DNA from: Oscillospiraceae bacterium
GTDB lineage: Bacteria > Bacillota > Clostridia > Oscillospirales > Oscillospiraceae
Assembly: GCA_017458335.1 (NCBI GenBank)
Contig: JAFTFT010000009.1
Location: 1-64,000, forward strand
Length of the DNA stretch: 64,000 nt
Direction of reading: 5' to 3'
The notes under the pieces are model-generated. The model was not told the DNA's origin, did not search any database, and saw only the letters and a list, made by a program, of their open reading frames with translations. Below are positions 38,004 to 45,331 of the stretch, in pieces. How positions within the stretch are numbered: position 1 is the first letter of the stretch; every line of letters starts with the position of its first letter. The translations under genes and the position numbers were made by a program.

Positions 38004-38666
38004 ATGAATCAAACGATCACGACTGTGCTCTTCGACTTCGACGGAACGGTTTTCGACACCGTGGAGGGGATCACAAAGAGCATCCAATACGCGCTGCGCA
38101 AGCACGGGAGAGATGCCACGCTCGAGGATCTGCGCTGTTTTGCGGGGCCGCCGCTGGTGGACAAGTTCATGGAGGTCTACGGCGTCACCAGGGAAGAAGC
38201 CGAGCAGCTTGTGACCGACTTCCGGGAGCGCTATGTCCCGATCGGCGTGTATGAGTCCAGCCCCTTCCCGGGAATCCGGGAGCTTCTGGAGGCTCTGCGC
38301 AGGGCGGGGAAGAAGGTCGCGGTTGCTACCTCCAAGCCGCAGACAATGGCGGAGCTTCTTCTGGAACGCGCCGGCCTGCGGGAACTCTTTGATGTCGTCG
38401 TCGGAAGCGGAGGCGGCGTCAACAACGACGCCAAGTGGCAGATTGTCACCCGGGCGATGGAACTCTGCAGCGCAAAGCCGGAGAACTGTGTCCTTGTCGG
38501 AGACACCAAATATGATGTCGAGGGGGCCCGGAAGTGCGGCATCCCGTGCATCGGTGTCCGCTGGGGCTACGCCGCCGAAGGCGAGCTGGAAGCCGCCGGC
38601 GCGCTGGCGGTTGCGGAGACGCCGGAGGACGTGAAAACCATGATCAAGGCAGGGGACTCAACATAA
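38004..38666 (+). CDS. HAD-family phosphatase (phosphoglycolate phosphatase/PpaX-like)
   Basis: 220-aa cytoplasmic haloacid-dehalogenase-fold hydrolase. Motif I DFDGTVFDT has the nucleophile and acid/base aspartates. Motif II is VATSK, and motifs III/IV cover KPENCVLVGDTKYDVEGA. The helical cap between motifs I and II is the class C1 type seen in phosphoglycolate phosphatase and PpaX. The substrate cannot be fixed from sequence. GGAGG precedes the ATG. Confidence 0.87.
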   Translation: MNQTITTVLFDFDGTVFDTVEGITKSIQYALRKHGRDATLEDLRCFAGPPLVDKFMEVYGVTREEAEQLVTDFRERYVPIGVYESSPFPGIRELLEALRRAGKKVAVATSKPQTMAELLLERAGLRELFDVVVGSGGGVNNDAKWQIVTRAMELCSAKPENCVLVGDTKYDVEGARKCGIPCIGVRWGYAAEGELEAAGALAVAETPEDVKTMIKAGDST

Positions 38667-38765
38667 ATGGCCGATAACCTATTGGTAAAGGGATAAAACC
38701 CTTTGATAAGATCCAAGCACGAAAATAAGTTGAAGAAAACCTACGCTATAATTTGATAAGATAAG

Positions 38766-39128
38766 TTAATTAGTCCAATCGATCCTGTTGTAAGTATAGT
38801 AGGTTTTCTTAAAGCCATCTGTATGCCATCCATCATTATACCAGGCATATACCCATGTATCCTCTACATTTTGGATGTTGTATTTTAAAGATGTTTGTTT
38901 ATCATATTCAAAGACATCAGTTTTGGCAGTAGGAGTGAATTTATAAAAGTAAGATTTGTTAGCGCTTTTCCCTGCATCATTTAATTCTCGTCCTAAAGTG
39001 AAGTAAGTATCAGGCGGTGCAAAGACAGCCGTTGTTTGAGTTAGTTGTCCAGTCCCGCTTGTCACGATGACGTCTTCTGTGGTGAAACGAATTACTTCCA
39101 TATTTGGAGCAGCCATCTTTTTCATCAT
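38766..39128 (-). CDS. Small AT-rich protein with leader-like N-terminus, possible substrate of the adjacent cluster
   Basis: 120 aa, family not firmly recognised. The N-terminus (KKMAAPNMEVIRFTTEDVIV, then TSG) resembles the start of many short, poorly characterised proteins of gut Clostridia, where a basic stretch, Pro, and an E-D-V-I-x-T-S motif recur (from memory). The rest is Thr/Lys rich and ends in an aromatic-rich zone with about ten Trp and Tyr in the last 36 residues. No cysteine, signal peptide or membrane segment is seen. Base composition is clearly more AT-rich than neighbours, suggesting transfer. It has its own promoter and a strong ribosome site (GGAGGAAAAGC). It lies 204 nt downstream of the HprK-like gene on the same strand. 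A role as modified or exported substrate is inference. Confidence 0.7.
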   Translation of the reverse strand: MMKKMAAPNMEVIRFTTEDVIVTSGTGQLTQTTAVFAPPDTYFTLGRELNDAGKSANKSYFYKFTPTAKTDVFEYDKQTSLKYNIQNVEDTWVYAWYNDGWHTDGFKKTYYTYNRIDWTN

Positions 39129-39163
39129 GCTTTTCCTCCGGACAATCTTATTCTTATGCCCCT

Positions 39164-39192
39164 AGTATAATGGAAAAGACTCTAAAACGCAA
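39164..39192 (-). promoter_or_regulatory. Promoter of the 120-aa small protein
   Basis: On the minus strand, -35 TTGCGT (39187-39192), 17-nt spacer, -10 TATACT (39164-39169). The transcript would start about 30 nt before the ATG. Confidence 0.75.
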
Positions 39193-39255
39193 TAATTTTG
39201 TTACCGTTTTGAAATAAACTGTCATTTTGTATAATTATCATATTTAGAATTGTTG

Positions 39256-39303
39256 AAAATGCCGAAAGGGCGGCGCTTCATATGAGCGCAGCCCTTTTGG
39301 CAT
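39256..39303 (-). terminator. Terminator of the export/modification operon
   Basis: 13-bp stem ATGCCGAAAGGGC/GCCCTTTTGGCAT with a partly paired 19-nt apex. On the minus strand it is followed by TTTTC. It separates the HprK-like gene from the small-protein gene. Confidence 0.7.
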
Positions 39304-39332
39304 ATTTGTGTATAGCAGAAAAATGATGAGAA

Positions 39333-40073
39333 TCAGGCGGAATTACGCATTCCCTTCCAGGAGACCAGAGCGGCTTCCGGCTCCATGTTGCAGAAGAGCC
39401 GATAAAAGCGGACGCAGTCTCCGAGCGATTTCACCAGAGCCATTGTCTTTTGCATGGCAAAGGAGTCATTGGAACGGTAGCTCTGCTGCAACAGAAGAGG
39501 AGCGGCTTCCCGGAAAGAAATCTCTTCGATCCTGTTCTCTGCTCCGCGGTTGAGAAAACAGATGGCACGCAGAGGAACGATCACATTCCGGTTCATGTTC
39601 TCCTTCCCGGACCAAGGGGTACCGCAGACTTCGCAGAATCCGTTCCGCAGACGCAGAAGGGGCTTGTCTCCATTTACAACATAGGCCCCCGGAATCTGTT
39701 CCAGCCAGAGGCGTGTATGGGTGGTCTTGCCGGTGCCGGAAGCAGCGGTGAAGAGAAATGCCTCGTCTCCGACCGCAACGGCCGAGCCGTGCATCAGCCA
39801 GGTGTCGTATTCCGGCATCCTTGCCGCGATCTTCCGATAAACGGCCAGCGTCTCAAGATAGGGCTCCGGGTAGAAACCGGCAGGCTTTCCTTCCAGCGCT
39901 GCCTCGCGAAGAGACTTTTCCTGCTCAAAGCGGATATCTTCCGGTGCAGTCTCTATGCGAAAGGACAGTTCCGGCGCGTCAGAGAGATAGTCCCGGCAGA
40001 GATGAAAGACCTCATCATACAGGCTGCGGATACCGATCTGCCGGCCGGCCAGGGTGATCTGAAACTCCCTCAT
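39333..40073 (-). CDS. HPr-kinase-like ATPase
   Basis: 246 aa, resembling the C-terminal kinase half of HprK without its N-terminal sensor domain. The P-loop ASGTGKTTH lies at 111-119, preceded by LMHGSAVAV (His95). NGDKPLLR (Asp136) and GTPWSGKE (151-158) follow, as in HprK-like stand-alone proteins. True HprK phosphorylates Ser46 of HPr. Short homologues found in RiPP clusters phosphorylate a precursor peptide, for example the lasso peptide paeninodin. The ATG overlaps the PqqD-like stop by 4 bp, so the two are made together. The target is unknown here; a Ser/Thr of the 120-aa protein is a possibility. Confidence 0.82.
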   Translation of the reverse strand: MREFQITLAGRQIGIRSLYDEVFHLCRDYLSDAPELSFRIETAPEDIRFEQEKSLREAALEGKPAGFYPEPYLETLAVYRKIAARMPEYDTWLMHGSAVAVGDEAFLFTAASGTGKTTHTRLWLEQIPGAYVVNGDKPLLRLRNGFCEVCGTPWSGKENMNRNVIVPLRAICFLNRGAENRIEEISFREAAPLLLQQSYRSNDSFAMQKTMALVKSLGDCVRFYRLFCNMEPEAALVSWKGMRNSA

Positions 40074-40342
40074 GGAGCGATCAGAAGGCCTTCGCGGATC
40101 AGCTGATTCAGAAATGCCGTGAGCGCTTCACCGATCTCCCGATCGTCAGAATCGGGATAACGCTCCCGGAGAATCCGATGTACCGCTTCGGGAGTAGTAT
40201 CTTCCATCAGCAGATCCAGAATCTCGGCAGAGACCTCGTTCATCCGAAGCATGCCGTTGAAGCTCCCCGCATTTTCACCGACCGGAACGGCCATGTATTC
40301 GCCATCCATCTCCATGACCGAAAATTCGTATCGTAATTTCAT
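40070..40342 (-). CDS. PqqD-like RRE-fold protein
   Basis: 90 aa with the PqqD pattern: N-terminal strands (YEFSVMEMDGEYMAVPV), FNGMLRMNEVSAEILDLLME, then helices ending in FLNQLIREGLLIAP. PqqD folds bind leader peptides in PQQ, lasso and other RiPP pathways and present them to modifying enzymes. As a stand-alone protein next to a kinase and an exporter, it suggests that a leader-bearing substrate exists. It lies 27 nt after the acyltransferase-like gene and overlaps the kinase start. Confidence 0.85.
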   Translation of the reverse strand: MKLRYEFSVMEMDGEYMAVPVGENAGSFNGMLRMNEVSAEILDLLMEDTTPEAVHRILRERYPDSDDREIGEALTAFLNQLIREGLLIAP

Positions 40343-40369
40343 CGTTCAGACCTCACTTTACCAGAAGAA

Positions 40370-41413
40370 TCAAAGAATATCCACAATGCGGCGAAAGCCG
40401 TATTCGCAGACTCCCACCAGAAGTGCAGGAAGCAGGGTAAAGACGAACACCGCGATTCCGCCGAAGCTCAGGACAACGGAGGCAACTTTCTCTCCAAAGA
40501 CTGAAAGCAGCAAGGGAAGAAAGAATCCCACCGGCTGGTGGAAGGCATAAATCCAGCGGGAGAGGCAGCGCGCATGCCGGAACATGCCGCCCAGCTCCTC
40601 CTCAGGATGGACCAGGGCAATGCAGCAGAGGGCAAAGGCCGTGACACCATATCCGATGGTATGGCCGACATAGACCAGCTTTCCGGTATAGGAGAGAAGC
40701 AGAATTTCCACAAGCCCGAGAATCATACCAAGGATCAGAAGTCCGCCCCAGATCAGGGGATTGGTCAGAAAGAGACGCTCGGAACGCCGGCGGAGCAGAG
40801 CACCCAGAAGCAGATAGGGAAGTGCCCGGGTGACGGCATTGGCCGGAATATAGGTATAACCGAGAACGATCAGATGGATCAGACCGGCGAATTCCCCGGA
40901 GAACAGCATCAGGATCGTCGTAACGAGGAAAAGCGGAAGAATGAGAACCGGAAGGTGCCCTCTCAGATCCAGCAGCCGGAGAAGTACCCAGGCATAAAAC
41001 AAAGACTGAATAAACCAGAGACACTCTCCGGTCTGGAAAGGCCAGACACAGAGAACAACAAAGTTGAAGAGTACGCGTTTTCTCAGGACGCTTCCGACCC
41101 AGTCGACGCCCTGCAGGGTAAAGATCAAGGCATTCAGACCAAGATAGAAAAGCGTAAGAACAAGAAAAAAGATTCCTGTGGAACGGATTGCCCGTTGAAG
41201 CTTTTTACGGCGCTCTTCCTCCTCTTCCGTCAGGACAAAAAAGCCGCAGAGAATATAGAAGGCGAGGGGAGCCGCACGGCAGAGATCCCGTACAGCGCTC
41301 CCGACTGTTCCCGGGAGACCGAAGGACAGCACGCAGACCGCGGGCATCAGAAGGAGTTTCAAGCGGTCTGCGCCATAGCCGTAAGAGACCGTGTTATTCA
41401 TAATACCAGTCAT
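40370..41413 (-). CDS. Acyltransferase-3-like multipass membrane protein
   Basis: 347 aa with about ten predicted membrane helices. ECLWFIQSLFYAWVLLRLL and the later WIYAFHQPVGFFLPLLLSVF resemble acyltransferase-3 proteins, though the N-terminal R-x10-H catalytic pattern is not clear (YGYGADRLKLLLMPAVCVL occupies that place). It could acylate a lipid or exported product, or be a catalytically dead relative. ATG 41413 overlaps the exporter stop (ATGA); an in-frame extension upstream to 41425 lies within the exporter gene. Confidence 0.72.
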   Translation of the reverse strand: MTGIMNNTVSYGYGADRLKLLLMPAVCVLSFGLPGTVGSAVRDLCRAAPLAFYILCGFFVLTEEEEERRKKLQRAIRSTGIFFLVLTLFYLGLNALIFTLQGVDWVGSVLRKRVLFNFVVLCVWPFQTGECLWFIQSLFYAWVLLRLLDLRGHLPVLILPLFLVTTILMLFSGEFAGLIHLIVLGYTYIPANAVTRALPYLLLGALLRRRSERLFLTNPLIWGGLLILGMILGLVEILLLSYTGKLVYVGHTIGYGVTAFALCCIALVHPEEELGGMFRHARCLSRWIYAFHQPVGFFLPLLLSVFGEKVASVVLSFGGIAVFVFTLLPALLVGVCEYGFRRIVDIL

Positions 41414-43416
41414 AGCGTCCACCAATCACTTTCGTTTTCCGGCCCAGGCAGCTCCTGCGGAGCGGGAATGACCTGAGCGGTCTGTTTCCGAAGATATGCT
41501 TCCTGTTCCATGGCTCGATTTCGCAGAGCGTCCATTGCCGGCTCGCTGTCGTCAGAGCGGGGAATCAGAGCGTCCGCTTCGGACGGAGCCGCTTCTTCGA
41601 TCCTGCCGTCGTGAATCCGGTAGACCCGTTGGCAGAGCTTCAGAGCACCGGGCCGGTGTGTGGAAATGATGATCGCTTTATTTGGATGGAAGCGGATGAT
41701 ATTGCGGAGCACAGCTTCCTCCGTTTCCGTATCCAGGGCACTGGTGGCTTCATCGAGCAGGAGAATCGGCGCGTCGCGCAGCAGGGCGCGCGCAATCGCG
41801 AGCCGCTGGGCCTGCCCTTCCGAGATGCCCCGTGCGCGCTCCCCAAGCGCCGAGTCAATCCCATCCGGCAGTACCGAGACAAAGTCCCAGGCACAGGCGG
41901 TCCGGAGCGCGGACACGATCTCCTCGTCGGTGATATCTTCCCGGACATTGCGCATATTTTCCGCTATGGTACCGGAGAGAATGGTGTTCCCCTGCGGTAC
42001 ATAGGCAAAAAAGCGCCGCAGGTCCGCGTTCACCGGCACAGCCTGCCCGTCGCAGCCGGAGAGCGTGACGCTGCCCTCCTGAGGACGGAGCATCCCCAGC
42101 ATCAGGCGCATGAAGGTCGTTTTCCCGCCGCCGGAAGGGGAGAGGACGGCAACGATTTCCCCCGGGCCGACGGAGAGGTTCAGATCCTGATAGATTTCCT
42201 TTTCTTCGGAATAGGCGAAGCGCACATGATCGAGCTTTACGGTGAGACCGTCGTCGGCGATGCGGCGCATCATCTCGTAGCTTTGCGCATCATGCTCTTC
42301 CCGCGGCAGATCCACGAGCTCCCGGATGCGATGAGCGGAGACGGCGGAGTTCAGCATGCCGGGGATGGTCCCGATGAGGCTGTTGAAGCGCCCGCTGAGA
42401 CTACCGCGCTGCTGAAGAAAGAAGGTCATGTCACCGTAGAGAATCTGACCGTTCCAGAGCCGGAACAGACAGTAGCCGAAAGCGGCCATGGAGACGGCGG
42501 TGGAAACCAGCGTCAGAAGAATGCGGGAGCGGATCTCAAAGCGGTTATACTCGAGGCTGTAATCCTTGTAGCGTTGCTGCCAGGAGCGGAGCTTTCCGGA
42601 ATAAGTACCGAAAACACCGAAGGACTTGATCATGTCAAGGTTGAAAAAGGTCTCAACCTCAAAGGACATCATGCCGGAATTGAGCTCCAGAATACGCTTT
42701 CGGTATTCCTTCATACGGCGCATGATCCAACGGCTCATCACCAGCAGAAAGGGCGCGGACAGAATGGCGATCCAGGCCATGACGGAGTCCAGGCGGAAGA
42801 GCACCACAAAGGTGACGACGAAGGTATAGATGTTGATGATGAGATTCGGGATCCAGTTGATGGCATTGGAGGCAATGGTACCCACATCGCCGTTGAAGCG
42901 GTTCAGCAGGTCTCCGCTGGGGTACCGGCTGAGTTCCTCCCAGCGGGCGTCGATGATCCGGTCGAAGATCTCCGCCTGGATGTCATTGCCCACATAGATG
43001 GAAATCCGCGTAAAAATCCGACTGTTCAGACTTGAAAGCAGAAGCGAGAAAGCCGTCATTCCCAGCATGGCGCCCAGCAGCAGCCAGAGCTTGTCACGCT
43101 GCTGGCCAACGACGATGTTGATGAGCGTGCGGCTCAGCCAGGCCGAGCCCAGCGAGAGGGTGGAACCGAAAATCCCCACCAAAGTGTAAAACACAATGAT
43201 CCACTTGTACTTCCGGGAGAAAGAAAAGATCCACTTCCAGTCGTCAAAAAACTCGGACAAGGTACCGTCGTCAATATGACGGAGAATGGCCTGCAGGGCG
43301 TCGCTGTGAAACAGGCGATTCAGCCCGGTATAGACCTCTGCTTCTTCAGCTTCCGTGGCACAAGACCGTTTACGGGAGTCGGAAGTATGATGTTGTCTCT
43401 CCTGCCCATTCATCAT
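41410..43416 (-). CDS. ABC exporter with fused membrane and ATPase domains
   Basis: 668 aa, type IV (MsbA-like) exporter half-transporter. An N-terminal cytoplasmic extension (about 1-70) precedes six membrane helices (about 72-350). The ATPase (about 370-600) has Walker A SPSGGGKTT, Q-loop YVPQGN, signature ISEGQ, Walker B ILLLDEATSALD and switch ISTHR. The first Walker A glycine is Ser and the signature is the variant seen in peptide and lasso exporters. No C39 peptidase domain is present, so leader removal, if any, needs another enzyme. A roughly 75-residue charged tail ends the protein. It is first in the four-gene operon. A 5-codon upstream frame (MDDAI) ends on the start ATG. Confidence 0.88.
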   Translation of the reverse strand: MMNGQERQHHTSDSRKRSCATEAEEAEVYTGLNRLFHSDALQAILRHIDDGTLSEFFDDWKWIFSFSRKYKWIIVFYTLVGIFGSTLSLGSAWLSRTLINIVVGQQRDKLWLLLGAMLGMTAFSLLLSSLNSRIFTRISIYVGNDIQAEIFDRIIDARWEELSRYPSGDLLNRFNGDVGTIASNAINWIPNLIINIYTFVVTFVVLFRLDSVMAWIAILSAPFLLVMSRWIMRRMKEYRKRILELNSGMMSFEVETFFNLDMIKSFGVFGTYSGKLRSWQQRYKDYSLEYNRFEIRSRILLTLVSTAVSMAAFGYCLFRLWNGQILYGDMTFFLQQRGSLSGRFNSLIGTIPGMLNSAVSAHRIRELVDLPREEHDAQSYEMMRRIADDGLTVKLDHVRFAYSEEKEIYQDLNLSVGPGEIVAVLSPSGGGKTTFMRLMLGMLRPQEGSVTLSGCDGQAVPVNADLRRFFAYVPQGNTILSGTIAENMRNVREDITDEEIVSALRTACAWDFVSVLPDGIDSALGERARGISEGQAQRLAIARALLRDAPILLLDEATSALDTETEEAVLRNIIRFHPNKAIIISTHRPGALKLCQRVYRIHDGRIEEAAPSEADALIPRSDDSEPAMDALRNRAMEQEAYLRKQTAQVIPAPQELPGPENESDWWTL

Positions 43417-43460
43417 ATTGCATCGTCCATACCTAAATAGAACTGAGTGTACCTGTCTGT

Positions 43461-43488
43461 ATTATAAGCCGATGTTTTTCTGCGTCAA
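43461..43488 (-). promoter_or_regulatory. Promoter of the export/modification operon
   Basis: On the minus strand, -35 TTGACG (43483-43488), 16-nt spacer, perfect -10 TATAAT (43461-43466), about 40 nt upstream of the exporter ATG. Confidence 0.8.
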
Positions 43489-43511
43489 GGAACAAAGCGG
43501 TAAAAAACGGA

Positions 43512-43561
43512 CACAAAAAGAAGCATCCCCGGACGAAACAGTCTTTTCGTTCGGGGATGCT
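43512..43561 (-). terminator. Terminator of the cysteine desulfidase family gene
   Basis: Long stem AGCATCCCCG..CGGGGATGCT extended by AACGAAA/TTTCGT pairs. On the minus strand it is followed by TCTTTTTGTG. Confidence 0.88.
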
Positions 43562-43583
43562 CTGATGCGAAGCAATAGAACGC

Positions 43584-44858
43584 TCAGCTTGTGGACATCA
43601 TGAGCTTGATGACTTCTTTGTCGGTGCCGCGCATGCCCTCGCGGGCAATGTCGCTGACCGCGCGGATGGTGTTTTCCACGCCGTGAACGACGATGCCGTC
43701 GCCGCCGTAGAACTGGCTGTCATGCATATACATGCGCATCCCGAGCATGCCGGATTCCACGGCCGAGGCGATTTTGGCGGCACAGCTTGCCTTGGCCCCG
43801 TCACAGATCATGCCGGAGTTGATGGCAAGCACGTTCACAATGGTATGCGAGATTTCGTCACATCCTCCGCCGTAAAGGTAGCAGATTCCGGCACCGGCAC
43901 CGGCCCCGGCAGAGGTGGCCCCGCAGTAGGCGGAGAGACTGCCGATGCCGGTCTTGAGGTGGATGGTGACAAGGTTGGAGATCACGAGCGCGCGCAGGAG
44001 CATCTCATGTGAAACGCCGAGCTCCAGCGCATAGACGATCACGGGAACGGAAGTCGTAATGCCCTGGTTTCCGCTGCCGGAATTGATGATCACGGGAAGT
44101 TCACATCCATCCATGCGTGCGTCAGACCCCGCCGCCGCCCAGGCTTTGGCCCGGTTGAAAACCGTGTTCCCGTAGCTGAGCAGCAGAATCTTTCCGATCC
44201 CGGCGCCGTAAGTCCCCTTGAGCCCCTCTTTGGCAATGGCAATGTTGTAGTCAATCTGCCGTTGGAGGATGGGGCGCACATCTTCAATATCTACGCAGCC
44301 GGCAAACTCCACAATCCGCTCTACCGTGAGCAGCGACCGGTTTTCGGGCGCCTGAATGGTCTCATGGCTGAAAGGCTTCTCCAGGAGAATCTCATCATTC
44401 CTCCGGATGCAGACGACATTGGTGTGGTGGCTGACGATATGCACATAGGCGGTATCGGAGCCGGCGGACAGAGAAACGGCGAGATCGAAGGGCTGGTCGG
44501 AGTCCGCCTCCTGAAGGCGGATGTCTGCGGTTTCGAGATAAATGTCCAGAGCCTTGAGATCGGCGTCGGTTGCTTCGGAGATGACCTCCAACTCTTTCTC
44601 CGATTTCCCGAAACAGAGCCCAGCCGCGACCGCGGTGCGCAGCCCCTTGCGCCCGCCGGTGTTCGGTACCACGACGCTCTTGACGTTCTTGATGATGTTG
44701 CCGCTGACGATCAGGGTGGTCTTCTCGGGCATACGGCCAAGGGTATCCCGCGCCAGAGCCGCCGCATAGGCGACCGCGATCGGCTCCGTGCAGCCCATGG
44801 CGGGGACAAGTTCTTCTCTCAGAATATCCAGAAAACTGTTATAGATATACTTCTCCAT
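43584..44858 (-). CDS. L-cysteine desulfidase family protein (UPF0597/CyuA-like)
   Basis: 424 aa, cytoplasmic. Recognised by PAMGCTEPIAVAYAAALAR at the N-terminus and NSGSGNQGITTSVPVIVYA, GAGICYLYGGG and NSGMICDGAKASCAAKIASAV in the second half. The cysteines in GCTEP, GGGC, MICDG and ASCAAK fit the 4Fe-4S serine-dehydratase-like centre of the family. E. coli CyuA (YhaM) degrades cysteine to pyruvate, ammonia and sulfide. Family members may also act on other amino acids. It is divergent from the lysine transporter. Confidence 0.87.
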   Translation of the reverse strand: MEKYIYNSFLDILREELVPAMGCTEPIAVAYAAALARDTLGRMPEKTTLIVSGNIIKNVKSVVVPNTGGRKGLRTAVAAGLCFGKSEKELEVISEATDADLKALDIYLETADIRLQEADSDQPFDLAVSLSAGSDTAYVHIVSHHTNVVCIRRNDEILLEKPFSHETIQAPENRSLLTVERIVEFAGCVDIEDVRPILQRQIDYNIAIAKEGLKGTYGAGIGKILLLSYGNTVFNRAKAWAAAGSDARMDGCELPVIINSGSGNQGITTSVPVIVYALELGVSHEMLLRALVISNLVTIHLKTGIGSLSAYCGATSAGAGAGAGICYLYGGGCDEISHTIVNVLAINSGMICDGAKASCAAKIASAVESGMLGMRMYMHDSQFYGGDGIVVHGVENTIRAVSDIAREGMRGTDKEVIKLMMSTS

Positions 44859-44993
44859 GAGTACACCTCACATCATGATCATTATTGACGATTTTCAGAC
44901 TTCCCTGAAGAAGATTATATTACTGTTTTCACAAAAATGTCAATGAAAGATTTCTTATATTTGTTGGTTTTTATAAAAATAATACTTTAGTGA
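44859..44993. other. AT-rich divergent intergenic region
   Basis: AT-rich gap upstream of the cysteine desulfidase gene. It contains AT-rich candidate -10 elements on the minus strand around 44917-44932 but no pair I would assign, and no gene. Confidence 0.4.
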
Positions 44994-45022
44994 TTGACAT
45001 CGGTGAAGCGCGGTGCTATGAT
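44994..45022 (+). promoter_or_regulatory. Promoter of the lysine riboswitch and transporter operon
   Basis: Consensus -35 TTGACA (44994-44999), 17-nt spacer, -10 TATGAT (45017-45022), ending 22 nt before the riboswitch P1 stem. Confidence 0.88.
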
Positions 45023-45041
45023 ACAGCCAAATTGAATCGCT

Positions 45042-45206
45042 TTAGATAGAGGCGCGGTGATCATCAGTACCGACCGGCAAGGCCAGGCAGCCGTCGGACG
45101 GGAAAGGGTTCATCGCCGAAGATCCGCGGGAGGCCTGCTCCGTCGGTTCTGGGCTGTGCGAGAAGATCGTACGGACTGTCACAATACTTTGTGGAGCGCT
45201 ATCGAT
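45042..45206 (+). ncRNA. Lysine riboswitch (L box) aptamer
   Basis: All conserved L-box blocks appear in order: GATAGAGGCGCG (45045), CATCAGTA (about 45062-45069), GGGAAAGGG then CGCCGAAG (about 45099-45122), CTGGGCTGTGC, GGACTGTCA (about 45173-45181) and TGGAGCGCTATC (45192-45203). The first and last blocks pair to form P1. The family binds L-lysine and represses lysine biosynthesis or uptake genes. Here it precedes an intrinsic terminator, so lysine should switch transcription off. Confidence 0.97.
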
Positions 45207-45241
45207 GATGACCGGAATGCACGTTCTGTATCCGATTTTCC

Positions 45242-45271
45242 ATGGACCGCTTACAAAGCGGTTCATTTTTA
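45242..45271 (+). terminator. Riboswitch expression-platform terminator
   Basis: 11-bp stem ATGGACCGCTT/AAGCGGTTCAT with an ACA loop and TTTTTATT tail, 38 nt after the aptamer P1. It gives premature termination when lysine is bound. Confidence 0.9.
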
Positions 45272-45331
45272 TTCATCCCCACCGGCGGGGAGGAACAGCC
45301 GGAGAGTCATCCGACTCAGAAAGGAAAAACC

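Noticed and set aside
38766-43416. A standard lasso-peptide cluster
   Set aside because: No asparagine-synthetase-like cyclase, no transglutaminase-like protease, and no short precursor with a lasso-type core; only RRE-like, kinase-like and exporter parts match.
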